From assembly GCA_016795285.1 (NCBI GenBank), contig JAEUIC010000008.1:62001-126000 (forward strand): a DNA stretch of 64,000 nt. Direction: 5' to 3'. Each line of letters starts with the position of its first letter. Position 1 is the first letter of the stretch. Of the stretch, positions 8,721 through 17,194 are shown piece by piece. Origin of the DNA: Planctomycetota bacterium. Its GTDB lineage: Bacteria > Planctomycetota > B15-G4 > SIAN01. Under the pieces are notes generated by a model, which was given only the letters and a program-made list of their open reading frames with translations, searched no databases and was not told the origin of the DNA. Both the position numbers and the translations under genes were made by a program.

Positions 8721-9371
8721 TCAGCGGCGCTGCTGCTCCCGCTGGTTCCATTCGGGGTAGGGCACGCCGTCGACCAGCAGCTCCTCGATGGCGCTCTTGC
8801 CCGCGGCGGTGACGCGCACGGCGAGCGTCAGCATCGGCCGCTCGGCCGGTCGCTCCGTCGCGCGGTTCCACCAGAGCGTCGGGTCCTCGGCGTCGCCCGG
8901 GATGTAGTAGCGGTCGAGGCCGAGGTCGAGCTCGAGCACGCCGCCGCTGCTCCAGAGCACGCGACTCCCGAGGAACGGCGCGCGCGCCTCCTTCGCGGCG
9001 GCGCCGATCAGCAGGCGGCGCGCGGCACGCGGGCTCCCCTCGGTCGCGAGTTCGAGCGCGGCCGGCAGGTTGGCGAAGCGCAAGAGCGGCTCGCCGCCCG
9101 GCTCGGCGGCCGGCACGTCGGCGCCGACGACCACCTCATGGCCCTCCGCCTCGAACTCGGCGAGGTTCAAGCGCGCCAGCGCGACGCGGATCGCGAGGTA
9201 GCGGCCGGAGAGCGGATCGAACGGGTCGACCGGCGCGATCGCCAGCACGACGCGCTCGCCGGCGGCCAGCGTCCGCTCCTGCGCGGCGACCAGCCAGCCG
9301 AGGAAGGCGAGCTGCGCGAGGATCGCCAGCAGCCAGCCGGTCGTCCGCGGTCGGGTCGGCATCTCGCTCAT
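8721..9371 (-). CDS. GDYXXLXY domain membrane-anchored protein
   Basis: 216 aa. ATG at 9371 overlaps the stop of the DUF2157 gene by 4 bases (ATGA). One N-terminal membrane helix (GWLLAILAQLAFLGWLVAA), then an extracytoplasmic domain with DPFDPLSGRYLAIRV at about residues 49-63. This is the GDYXXLXY-type signature, here with SGRY in place of GDY. These proteins are almost always encoded beside DUF2157 membrane proteins, exactly as here, and the pair presumably forms one membrane complex. The biochemical function of the pair is not known. Confidence 0.8.
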   Translation of the reverse strand: MSEMPTRPRTTGWLLAILAQLAFLGWLVAAQERTLAAGERVVLAIAPVDPFDPLSGRYLAIRVALARLNLAEFEAEGHEVVVGADVPAAEPGGEPLLRFANLPAALELATEGSPRAARRLLIGAAAKEARAPFLGSRVLWSSGGVLELDLGLDRYYIPGDAEDPTLWWNRATERPAERPMLTLAVRVTAAGKSAIEELLVDGVPYPEWNQREQQRR

Positions 9372-10585
9372 GGCTTCTGCTCCCGGACGCGTGCGATGAG
9401 GCGGCGGCGCGCCCGCTCGGCGACGTAGCCCACCAGGAGCAGCGTCGCGCCGGCGCCGAGGAAGGTGATCGAGAGGTCCAACCCCTTCGGCGTCCACTCG
9501 AAGTAGCGCGCCAGCACGGTGGCGACGAAGACGGCGACCGCGAGGTTCACGTCCGCTTCGGCGCCGTGGCGCACGCCGCGCACGATCGAGCCGACCACGC
9601 CGACCGCGATCAGCAGGTTCGCCGCCACGTGGAGCGAACCGGGCGAGGCCGCGTGGAGGGTGCCGAGCAGCAGGAAGGCGAGCGCGCCGAACGCGGCATC
9701 GAGCGCCTCGCGCGAACGGACGCCGCTCGCGCCGCCGCGCCACGCCGCGAATCCGGCCAGCGCGCCGCCCGCCGCGAGGGCGGCGAGCCCCGGCACGAGC
9801 AGCTCGCTCACTCGCGCGAAGCGCTCCGCGTCGCTCGGCGTGGCGCCCCAGAAGAAGAGCGAGAGGAAGTCGTGGAAGGCGAGCAGGAAGAGCAGCCCGA
9901 AGCAGGCGAGCCGTGCCAGCGGCGCCAGCAGGTCGGCGAGCGGCGCCGCGCGCACGACCCGCAGCAGCGCGCTCGCGCCGAGCAGCGCCGTCGCCCCGCC
10001 GAGCAGCGCGAAGGTGATCGCCGTCGCTTCGTCGTACCTCCCGTGGAAGAACTCGCCCCACGCGTCGGCGAAGCAGCCGAGCCAGACCATGAAGAGCGGT
10101 GCGACGATCAGCAGGAAGAGGCGGCGGCGCGCCAGCAGGACGAACGGGACGTTCAGCAGCCACCACGCCAGGAGCCCGTGGTGCCAGCGCGATTCGAGGT
10201 GGTAGACCTGCGCCACCAGCGCGATCGCGCCGCCGAGGCCGAGCATGGCCGCCGCGGTCAGCGCACCGCCGACGGCCGGCGCTCGATCGGTGGCGACGGC
10301 GAGCCAGAAGCCGCCCGCGTGCAGCACGGCGAGCGCGCCGAAGACGACGCCGAGTTGCGCGGCGCTCGACAGCTCGTCCCAGTGCCACGCGATGAAGGAG
10401 AGGAGCGAGGCGGCCAGCAGCAGCCCGCCCAGCGCCGCGACGATCCGCACCGCGAGGCGCGCCGTGTCGCGCGGCGCCATCAGCAGCTCGGCCAGCCGCG
10501 GAGCGACGCGCGCCGCCTGCTCCCGCTCGAGCAGCCCCTCGCGAGCGAGTTGCGCCACCGCCTCGTCGATCGCCGCGCGCTGCAT
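9368..10585 (-). CDS. DUF2157 multispanning membrane protein
   Basis: 405 aa. Start taken at the ATG at 10585, with GAGGGAG about 6 bases upstream; the open frame continues further but without a ribosome site. The first 60 residues are a soluble helical region (IDEAVAQLAREGLLEREQAARV), the DUF2157 N-terminus. About ten hydrophobic segments follow, with charged loops such as YHLESRWHHGLLAWW. Translationally coupled to the GDYXXLXY gene by a 4-base overlap, the standard partnership for this family. Located 119 bases downstream of truD. Function unknown; no transporter signature seen. Confidence 0.8.
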   Translation of the reverse strand: MQRAAIDEAVAQLAREGLLEREQAARVAPRLAELLMAPRDTARLAVRIVAALGGLLLAASLLSFIAWHWDELSSAAQLGVVFGALAVLHAGGFWLAVATDRAPAVGGALTAAAMLGLGGAIALVAQVYHLESRWHHGLLAWWLLNVPFVLLARRRLFLLIVAPLFMVWLGCFADAWGEFFHGRYDEATAITFALLGGATALLGASALLRVVRAAPLADLLAPLARLACFGLLFLLAFHDFLSLFFWGATPSDAERFARVSELLVPGLAALAAGGALAGFAAWRGGASGVRSREALDAAFGALAFLLLGTLHAASPGSLHVAANLLIAVGVVGSIVRGVRHGAEADVNLAVAVFVATVLARYFEWTPKGLDLSITFLGAGATLLLVGYVAERARRRLIARVREQKP

Positions 10586-10704
10586 GGAGGCTCCCTCGGG
10601 ATCGCGCGCGCCCTGCGGCACGAAGGGCGCCGGCAGGGCGCGATCCCGCGGGAGCATGGCAAGCGCGATGCCGGATGGCGCGCGCATGACGCGCGCCGCC
10701 GGCT

Positions 10705-11979
10705 TCAGACCACCGGAGCGACGTCCTTCATCACCTCGGCCAGCAGCGCCGTGGCGAAGCAGCCGGCCGGCAGCCGGAACGAGAAGCGCAGCGACCCTTC
10801 GCCCGGCAGCGCCATCACCTCGAACTCGCTCGGTGCGAAGCGCAGTTCGCGCCGCTCGCCCCAGAGCGCCATGCCGGCGGGGCGTACCAGCAGCTCGGGC
10901 GTGATCTCGGCGGCGGCGAAGACCTCGCGCTCGAGCTCGCCCGGCACGCCGTCGGCCAGCGCGACCCGCTCGCCGAAGAGCGGCGCGGTCGGGTGGAGCG
11001 CCAGCGCGGTGACCGCCGGCTGATCGGCGGCGGGGTCGGTGCAGGGGCGCGCCGCGGTGCCGTCATGGAGCAGGTCGCCCTGCAGCGCGATGTCGAGCCG
11101 TTCGAGACGGCGGGCGAGGATGCGGTTGAAGAGGAGCGCTTGCCAAGCGGAGAGCGCCATGCGGCGCATCGCCGGCGGGATCATCCCGGCGACGTAGCCC
11201 TTCGACTTGCCGCGCGCGAGCATCTCGAGGAGGCGCGTCTCGCTCGACAAGCGGCCCGGCACGCTGGCGAGCGCCTCGCGGTACGCCTTCTTCTCGTAGG
11301 CGACGCGGAACGCCCGCGCGCGTGGATCGCCTTCGAGCGGCGACGGGGCGCCGAGCACCAGGTCGAGCGCGCCGATCGCGTCCTTCTTCAGCAGGCGCCG
11401 TCCGACCTCGGCCGCCTCGCCGCGAATCCCGAAGCGCTGCGTGCCGAAGAAGTTCGGCACGCCGCGGCGCGCCAGCACCGCGACGATCGCGTCGGCGCGC
11501 GCCAGCGCTGCCGTCTCGTCGCCGACGCCGCGCACGTGGATCACGAAGCGGTTGCCGGCCGACATGCCGGGATGGAGCGGCTCGTGGTCGCGGGCGACCT
11601 CGAGCAGTTCGATCTGACGCAGCTTGGACGCCGAGAGGCGGTGCTCCTTGTTCCACGGCACCGAGATCCACTGGCGAGCGACGGCGTCGGCGTCCTTCAT
11701 GCCGGCCACGCCCACCTCGGCCGCCGGCAATTCGAGCGCCGCGCCGATGCGCCGCTGCAGCTCGGGGGTCGAGATGCCGCGCTTCTCCACCAGCGCGCGC
11801 GCGAAGTCGCCGGCGCCGCTCGGCCGCCGCAGCGGCACCTCGTCGACGCGGAAGTCCTCGGGCCGCTCGCGCAGGACGCCGCCGATGCCGGGCAGGGTGG
11901 CGGTGAGGAATGCGGGCGGCGCGGCGGGCGCGGAGGGGGCGGCCGCGGCGGGGCGATCGGACGGGGCGGGACCGTTCAA
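10705..11979 (-). CDS. truD: tRNA pseudouridine(13) synthase TruD
   Basis: 424 aa, slightly longer than the E. coli enzyme because of an Ala/Pro-rich leader of about 22 residues. The family isomerises uridine 13 of tRNA-Glu to pseudouridine. Visible signatures: RPEDFRVDEVPL near residue 40, GMKDADAVARQWISV with the catalytic Asp96, GNRFVIHVRGV, PNFFGTQRFG, and a C-terminal FRLPAGCFATALLAEVMK. All expected blocks are present, so the enzyme should be active. The ATG overlaps the stop of the DUF885 gene by 4 bases (ATGA), implying translational coupling to that peptidase gene. Confidence 0.93.
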   Translation of the reverse strand: MNGPAPSDRPAAAAPSAPAAPPAFLTATLPGIGGVLRERPEDFRVDEVPLRRPSGAGDFARALVEKRGISTPELQRRIGAALELPAAEVGVAGMKDADAVARQWISVPWNKEHRLSASKLRQIELLEVARDHEPLHPGMSAGNRFVIHVRGVGDETAALARADAIVAVLARRGVPNFFGTQRFGIRGEAAEVGRRLLKKDAIGALDLVLGAPSPLEGDPRARAFRVAYEKKAYREALASVPGRLSSETRLLEMLARGKSKGYVAGMIPPAMRRMALSAWQALLFNRILARRLERLDIALQGDLLHDGTAARPCTDPAADQPAVTALALHPTAPLFGERVALADGVPGELEREVFAAAEITPELLVRPAGMALWGERRELRFAPSEFEVMALPGEGSLRFSFRLPAGCFATALLAEVMKDVAPVV

Positions 11980-13688
11980 CGGGAACTCGCTTTCGAGGAG
12001 GAGGCGGCGGCCGGCCCGAGCAGGGCGCGGCGCGCGAAGGCGATCGGGATCGAGCCCTGCGCGAGCAGCTCGCCATGGAAACGGAGATCACTGTAGTCGG
12101 CGCCCCACGCGCGGCGGCACTCCTCCTGCAGCTGCCCGATGAGATGGTCGCCGTAGAGGTAGGCGCACTGGTAGAGCGGCGAATAGGTCATGTAGCGGTC
12201 GACCTCCGCCTGCGCCGCGCTCCGCTCGAGCCCGGCGTTCGCGACCATGAAGTCGACCATCTGCGCCGGCGTCCACTCGCGCAGGTGGAAGCGGGTCGAG
12301 ACGACGATGCGCGCCGCGCGCAGGAGCCGCCAGAAGAGGTGGCCGATGCGCTCGCGCGGATCGCGGAAGAAGCCGCGCTGGTCCATCGCCTTCTCGCAGT
12401 GGACCGCCCACCCCTCGACGAAGAAGGGCGAGTGCCAGAGCGCGCGTTCCGGGCGGCGTTGCGCGTGGAACCCCTGCAGGTGGTGGCCGGGGATCAGCTC
12501 GTGCGGGACGACGGTGCGGGTGGTCGGGCGCGCGTTGCTGCGCAGCGCCTCCTGCTTGCGCTGGTGGTCCATGGCGGGCAGCGGCGCGCCGACCCCCATG
12601 AAGTTCTCGCCGTAGAAGCCGTAGGCGAGCGTCTTCTGGATCGCGACGTCGGAGAGCTCGAGCCGCCAGCACTCGCGCGCCAGCGGATCGATCGGGACGA
12701 GCTGCTGCGCCTCGCAGAAGGCGATCGCCTCCTCGGCAACCTGCTGCACGAAGAGGCGCTGCGCACCGACCGGCACCGTGTCGCGCTTGGCGAGCTCGAG
12801 GCCGAGCCGCCAGTCGCGGGCCGCGCTGTCTTGCAGGTCGTGCGGCCACTCGAAGCCGGGCGCCGCGAGCCACTTCGCCGTCTCGGCGCTCATCTCCGCC
12901 TGCAGCGCGGCGAGTTGCGCCTCGCCGAACGCCAGCATCTCCTCGGGCGAGAGGGCGATCTGCTCGAAGGCGAGCTCGGCGGCGTACCGCTCGCGGCCGA
13001 TGGCGAGCGGGTGGACGCCCGGCTCGTCCTTCAGCGCGGCGTGCTGCTCGTCGAGCCACTTCGCATGGGCGTCGAGCGCGGCGAGCAGTGCGCCCGCCGG
13101 CTCCGTGACCCAGAAGGCGAGCAGCGGCTCGGCGGCGCCGTTGCGTTCGCTCCAGCGCGCGAGGAAGCGGCGCGCCGCGCGGGTGGCGTCGCGCGCGAAG
13201 TCGAGCGCGCCGGGGTCGCGCCGCCACGGCGCGGTGGCCTCCGGTGGGGTGTCGCGGACCGCGTCGCAGGCGCGCGTCGCGGCGGCGAGCGAGGCGGCGA
13301 TCGCCTCGGCGTCGAACGGCGCGCCGCTGCGGTCGACCCCCTCGAGCCAGGCGACCGCATCGAGGAACGGCACGAGCGGCGCCGCGGCCGCCGCGTCCTG
13401 CCCGCGCCAACCGAGCCGCGCCTGCTCCTCGGCGAGGCGCGCCAGCAGCAGCGCGCGGTTCACCTCGCCGTCGCGATCGAGCTGCCGCGGATCGAGCGCG
13501 GCGAAGCGCGCCTCGTGTTCCGCGAGGAAGGCGCGCCGCCGCTCGCGCACGGCCGCCGTCTCGATGCGGTGGAACGACTCGATCAGCTCGCCGTCGCGGG
13601 CGAAGCGCTGCAGCTCGGCGGCGAGCGATCGGTCGCCGGTCGCCGCGCGCGGCACCAGCAGCGCGGCGGCGAGCAGCAGCGCGCTCAC
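11976..13688 (-). CDS. DUF885 family putative metallopeptidase, exported
   Basis: 570 aa. Start is GTG at 13688, overlapping the DUF4097 stop by 4 bases (GTGA); no clear ribosome site, consistent with coupling. The first residues, VSALLLAAALLVPRAATG, look like a signal peptide. The DUF885 core is complete: NARPTTRTVVPHELIPGHHLQGFH around residue 396 carries the HExxxxHH zinc-type motif. FVEGWAVHCEKAMDQRGFF and AYLYGDHLIGQLQEECRR are the usual later blocks. Members are distant relatives of M32 carboxypeptidases and act on peptides or are uncharacterised. Likely a periplasmic peptidase. Translationally coupled to truD downstream. Confidence 0.85.
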   Translation of the reverse strand: MSALLLAAALLVPRAATGDRSLAAELQRFARDGELIESFHRIETAAVRERRRAFLAEHEARFAALDPRQLDRDGEVNRALLLARLAEEQARLGWRGQDAAAAAPLVPFLDAVAWLEGVDRSGAPFDAEAIAASLAAATRACDAVRDTPPEATAPWRRDPGALDFARDATRAARRFLARWSERNGAAEPLLAFWVTEPAGALLAALDAHAKWLDEQHAALKDEPGVHPLAIGRERYAAELAFEQIALSPEEMLAFGEAQLAALQAEMSAETAKWLAAPGFEWPHDLQDSAARDWRLGLELAKRDTVPVGAQRLFVQQVAEEAIAFCEAQQLVPIDPLARECWRLELSDVAIQKTLAYGFYGENFMGVGAPLPAMDHQRKQEALRSNARPTTRTVVPHELIPGHHLQGFHAQRRPERALWHSPFFVEGWAVHCEKAMDQRGFFRDPRERIGHLFWRLLRAARIVVSTRFHLREWTPAQMVDFMVANAGLERSAAQAEVDRYMTYSPLYQCAYLYGDHLIGQLQEECRRAWGADYSDLRFHGELLAQGSIPIAFARRALLGPAAASSSKASSR

Positions 13689-14827
13689 GGGACGCTCGTG
13701 CGGAAGCGGACGTCGCCGCTGTCGGTCGCGAGCTCGATCGGCGCGCCGCCGCCGTGGAGCTTCCGCTCGATCCGCTCGCCGCGCACCCGCTCGCTCTCGG
13801 GGCCGACGCCGAAGAGGCAGTCGACCTTGCCGAAGCGGGTCGACGCGGCGAGGTCGCCCGCCAGCGCTGCCGGCGCCTCGAGCTCGACGTCGCCGAAGCG
13901 CGAGACGAGGCTCCACGCGCCGCGCTCCCGCGGCAGCTCGCAGCAGCGCAGCGACACGTCGCCCGAGCTCGTCTCGGCGTCGACGGTGGTGAACCGGCCG
14001 TCGAGCACGATCGAGCCGAAGCCGTTCTTCGCGGCGAGCGCGCCGCTGAACCGCTCGACCTCGATGCGGCCGCTGCGCGTGTCGGCGTCGAGCGTGCCCG
14101 AGCCGCCGCGCAGGACCACGTCGCCGAAGCTCGACGCGAGCGTGAAGGTCGCCTCGCCGCCGTCGAGGCAGGTGATGGTGCCGCTGCTGGTGCGCGCGAC
14201 GATGCGCGGGCCGCGGCAGCGGTCGAGCTTGACGTCGCCGAAGCTGCTCTCGGCATCGACGTCGCCCGCCACTTCGGACAGCGTGATCGAGCCGGAGCTG
14301 GTGGTCGCGCGCAGGTTGCCGGCGCAGCCGCGCAGCTCGATGTCGCCGAACGAGGTGATCAGCGTGCCGCTCGCGATGGTGCCGTCGACGGTGATGTCGC
14401 CGCTCGACGTGGTGAGGCCGAGGTCGGGCACCTCGGGCAGCCAGAGCTCGACGTCGGCGACGACGCCTTGGCCGTCGACGTGGGCGCCGCGGACGAAGTG
14501 GACCGTGACGCGCGCCGCGTCGCCGCTGCTCTCGACGCGCGCCTGCGCCAGCGCGGCCTCGGCGGCGGCCGCGTCCTTCCCGTAGCCGCGCCAGCGCGCC
14601 ACCATGCGCGCCGGACCGCTGCCGACGTGGACGACCACGTTGCCGTCTCCCTCGGAGAGCTCGAGGCGGCCGCCGCGCGCGAGCGGCAGCTCCGACTCGT
14701 CGGTGCGAGTCGCCTTCGGGTCGCCGACCAGGAAGCTGCGGTCGCCGCCGTGCAGCTCGATCGTGCAGCAGGGCAGCAGGGCGGCAGCGGCGGCGAGCGC
14801 CGCGACGACGAGCGGACGGGCAGTCAT
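13685..14827 (-). CDS. DUF4097-type beta-repeat lipoprotein
   Basis: 380 aa. ATG at 14827 with AAGGAG 8 bases upstream. Signal peptide ends ALLPCC, a likely lipobox. From residue 140 on, the protein is built of short repeats of about 20 residues with alternating SSGDI/SSGTI and SFGDV/RFGKV turns, for example TTSSGDITVDGTIASGTL and ITSFGDIELRGCAG. These should stack as a beta helix (DUF4097/adhesin-like). The rungs contain several Cys. Probably anchored at the membrane and exposed to the periplasm or outside. Its stop overlaps the GTG of the DUF885 peptidase gene, so the two are likely made together. Confidence 0.8.
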   Translation of the reverse strand: MTARPLVVAALAAAAALLPCCTIELHGGDRSFLVGDPKATRTDESELPLARGGRLELSEGDGNVVVHVGSGPARMVARWRGYGKDAAAAEAALAQARVESSGDAARVTVHFVRGAHVDGQGVVADVELWLPEVPDLGLTTSSGDITVDGTIASGTLITSFGDIELRGCAGNLRATTSSGSITLSEVAGDVDAESSFGDVKLDRCRGPRIVARTSSGTITCLDGGEATFTLASSFGDVVLRGGSGTLDADTRSGRIEVERFSGALAAKNGFGSIVLDGRFTTVDAETSSGDVSLRCCELPRERGAWSLVSRFGDVELEAPAALAGDLAASTRFGKVDCLFGVGPESERVRGERIERKLHGGGAPIELATDSGDVRFRTSVP

Positions 14828-14888
14828 GCAGGAGCTCCTTGCAGCAGGGCGCGGCGCGGTCGCCGGCCGGTCCAGCGTGTCGGTTGCG

Positions 14889-15656
14889 TCAGTCGAGTTC
14901 GAGCACCACCGGCGCGTGGTCGGAGGGCTGCTCGCCCTTGCGCGCCTCGCGGTCGATGGTGACCGAGCGCAGCCGCGCGGCGACGCTCGGGGTCACGAGG
15001 AAATGGTCGATGCGCAGCCCCCAGCCGCGGTGGAACGCGCCCATGCGGTAGTCCCACCAGGTGAAGAGGCCCGCCTCGGCGTGGCGCAGGCGCAGCGCGT
15101 CGGCCAGTCCGAACGCCGCCACGTGGCGCAGCGCCTCCTTCTCCGCGTCGCTGAAGAGGCACTGGCCGCGCCACTTCTCCACGTCCCACACGTCGCGATC
15201 GTCGGGCGCGATGTTGAAGTCGCCGCACACCACGAGCGGCTGCTCGACCTTGCAGTTGGAATCGAGGAAGGCGCGCAGCCGCGCCAGCCAGCGCAGCTTG
15301 TAGGCGTACTTGGGGCTGCCGACCTCCTGGCCGTTCGGCACGTAGACGTCGACGAGGCGCACGCCCGCCACGGTGGCGGCGATGAGGCGCGCCTCGGCGT
15401 CGGGATCGCCGTCGCCCATGCCGCGCACGACGTCGGTCGGCTCTTCGCGCGCGACGATCGCCACGCCGTTGTAGGTCTTCTGGCCGTGGACCGCGACGTG
15501 CCAGCCGGCCGCGCGGAAGGCGTCGAACGGGAAGTCGGCGTCGACGACCTTGGTCTCCTGCAGGCAGGCGACGTCGGGGTTCGCTGCGGCGAGCCAGCCG
15601 AGCACGCGGTCGAGCCGCGCACGCACCGAGTTCACGTTCCAGCTGGCGATCTTCAT
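14889..15656 (-). CDS. xthA: exodeoxyribonuclease III (AP endonuclease)
   Basis: 255 aa, normal length. The family cuts DNA at abasic sites and has 3'-5' exonuclease activity in base-excision repair. All catalytic blocks of the EEP fold are visible: KIASWNVNSVRAR (Asn7), CLQETKV (Glu34), YVPNGQEVGSPKYAYKLRWL, CGDFNIAP, the RGWGLRIDHFLVTP block and the final SDHAPVVLELD with the catalytic His. The ATG overlaps the stop of the upstream sulfatase-like gene by 4 bases, an odd pairing of a repair enzyme with exported hydrolases that probably reflects compact packing only. Cytoplasmic. Confidence 0.93.
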   Translation of the reverse strand: MKIASWNVNSVRARLDRVLGWLAAANPDVACLQETKVVDADFPFDAFRAAGWHVAVHGQKTYNGVAIVAREEPTDVVRGMGDGDPDAEARLIAATVAGVRLVDVYVPNGQEVGSPKYAYKLRWLARLRAFLDSNCKVEQPLVVCGDFNIAPDDRDVWDVEKWRGQCLFSDAEKEALRHVAAFGLADALRLRHAEAGLFTWWDYRMGAFHRGWGLRIDHFLVTPSVAARLRSVTIDREARKGEQPSDHAPVVLELD

Positions 15657-17194
15657 CGGTTGCCGCCGCCCTTCGCGTCGTCGCCTCCGCCGCCGGCCGG
15701 CGGTGCGGGCGCGTCGTCGCCGCCTTCGTCGCCGGTGTAGCCGAGCGCGCGCAGCTCCTCGAGGATCTGCGGGTCGATGCCGCTGCCGCCGCTGACGGCG
15801 CCGCGCCGGTGGAGATCGAAGCGCTGCTTCTGCCGCTCGATGTCGGCGTTCATCACCTTGGCGAGCTGCTTCACCACGTCGGGGTGGTCGGCGGCGACGT
15901 CGGCGAGCTCGTGCGGGTCGTTCTCGAGGTCGTAGAGCTGGTGGCGGCCGTCGTGCTTCTGCTGCAGCTTCCAGCGCGTGGTGGTGACGGTCAGCGTCGG
16001 GCGATCGTTCGCCGACTGCCCCAGCACCGGCCGCGCGGCGTACTCCTCCGCCAGCACGTCGACGCCGCGCAGCTGCGCCGCGAAGGCGGGGTCGCGCAGT
16101 CCCGGCAGCAGCGCGAGCGCGGTCGGCAGCAGGTCGATCGTCGAGACCAGCGACTCGACGACGCCGGGCGCGAGGCCGGGCGCGCGGATCAGCAGCGGCA
16201 CGTGGTACTGCTCGTCCCACGCGGTGCCGTGGCTCAGCAGGTTGTGCTGGCCGAGCCCGTGGCCGTGGTCGCCGACGATGATCACCACCGTGTCGGCGCG
16301 CCGGTCGTAGCGGTCGAGCCGCTCGAAGAGCGCGGCGAGCTGGTCGTCGAGGAAGCGCAGGCAGCCGTCGTAGAGGTTGCTCGCTTCGGTGGTCGGCATG
16401 GTGCCGGCGTGCTCGCCCGCGCACTCGGCCGGGAAGCCGCGCACGCGCAGCCACTCGACCAGCCGCGGCTCGGTGTCGTAGAGGTCGAGGTAGCGCTTGG
16501 GCGGCGTCTTCGGCGGCTTGATCGGGCCGTGGGCGTCGAAGAAGTGGAACCACCCGAAGCGTGGCGTCGCATCGGCGAAGTCGAGCCACGGCAGCGCATC
16601 GGCCAGCACCTCCTTGCCGGTGCGGCGCGCCTCCTTCGGCGGCGGCTCGGTCCAGGTGTCGAAGCCGACGTGGAGCCCGGTGCTCTTCTTCACCGGCGTC
16701 GCGGCGACGAACGCGGCGCTCTCTGCGCCGAGCGGCGCGAGCGACTGTGCGAAGGTGCGCAACGTCGGCGAGGTCTTGAGCGAGAGGGCGACCTGCTCGG
16801 CGGCGGGGCGCAGGAAGAAGTTGTCGAGGATGCCGTGCTCGTAGGGATAGACGCCGGTCAGCATCGTCGCGTGGCTCGGCGTCGTGTTGGCGATGGGGGA
16901 GAGGCAGCGCGTGAAGCGGACGCACTGCTCGGCGAAGCGGTCGAGGTTCGGCGTCGTGTCGCGGAAGTAGCCGTAGCAGCCGAGCTTGTCGGCGCGCACC
17001 GTGTCGAGCGTGATCAGCAGCAGGTGGCGCGCCGTCGAGCCGGTGGCGGGCGGCGCGAGCGGCGCCGCGGCGTCGGGCGCCGGCGCAGCGGGCGGAGTCT
17101 CTTGCGGCGCGCGCGGCGCCAGCGCGAAGGCCGCCGAGAGCGCGCCACCCAACGCCACGAGCGGTGCGCCGAAGAAGAGGAGTCCGCGCTTCAT
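15653..17194 (-). CDS. sulfatase-fold hydrolase with Thr at the nucleophile position (copy 1)
   Basis: 513 aa with an N-terminal signal peptide (GLLFFGAPLVALGGALSAAFA) and a Pro/Ala linker. Alkaline-phosphatase superfamily blocks: LLLITLDTVRADKLGCYGYF, ANTTPSHATMLTGVYPYEHG, FHFFDAHGPIKPP, VIIVGDHGHGLGQHNLLSHG and YDLENDPHELADVA. In sulfatases the motif is C/S-x-P-x-R with Cys or Ser converted to formylglycine. Here the aligned position is Thr in T-T-P-S-H-A, as in phosphotransferases and phosphodiesterases of the superfamily. A phosphate- or phosphonate-directed or unknown activity is therefore as likely as sulfatase. The C-terminus is a Gly/Asp-rich tail. Paralogue of the next upstream gene, whose stop it overlaps by 4 bases. 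Confidence 0.85.
   Translation of the reverse strand: MKRGLLFFGAPLVALGGALSAAFALAPRAPQETPPAAPAPDAAAPLAPPATGSTARHLLLITLDTVRADKLGCYGYFRDTTPNLDRFAEQCVRFTRCLSPIANTTPSHATMLTGVYPYEHGILDNFFLRPAAEQVALSLKTSPTLRTFAQSLAPLGAESAAFVAATPVKKSTGLHVGFDTWTEPPPKEARRTGKEVLADALPWLDFADATPRFGWFHFFDAHGPIKPPKTPPKRYLDLYDTEPRLVEWLRVRGFPAECAGEHAGTMPTTEASNLYDGCLRFLDDQLAALFERLDRYDRRADTVVIIVGDHGHGLGQHNLLSHGTAWDEQYHVPLLIRAPGLAPGVVESLVSTIDLLPTALALLPGLRDPAFAAQLRGVDVLAEEYAARPVLGQSANDRPTLTVTTTRWKLQQKHDGRHQLYDLENDPHELADVAADHPDVVKQLAKVMNADIERQKQRFDLHRRGAVSGGSGIDPQILEELRALGYTGDEGGDDAPAPPAGGGGDDAKGGGNR

Noticed and set aside
11910..14585. Long plus-strand reading frame (891 aa) opposite the DUF885 and DUF4097 genes
   Set aside because: Spans the borders of recognisable minus-strand genes and has Arg/Ala-rich low-information sequence.
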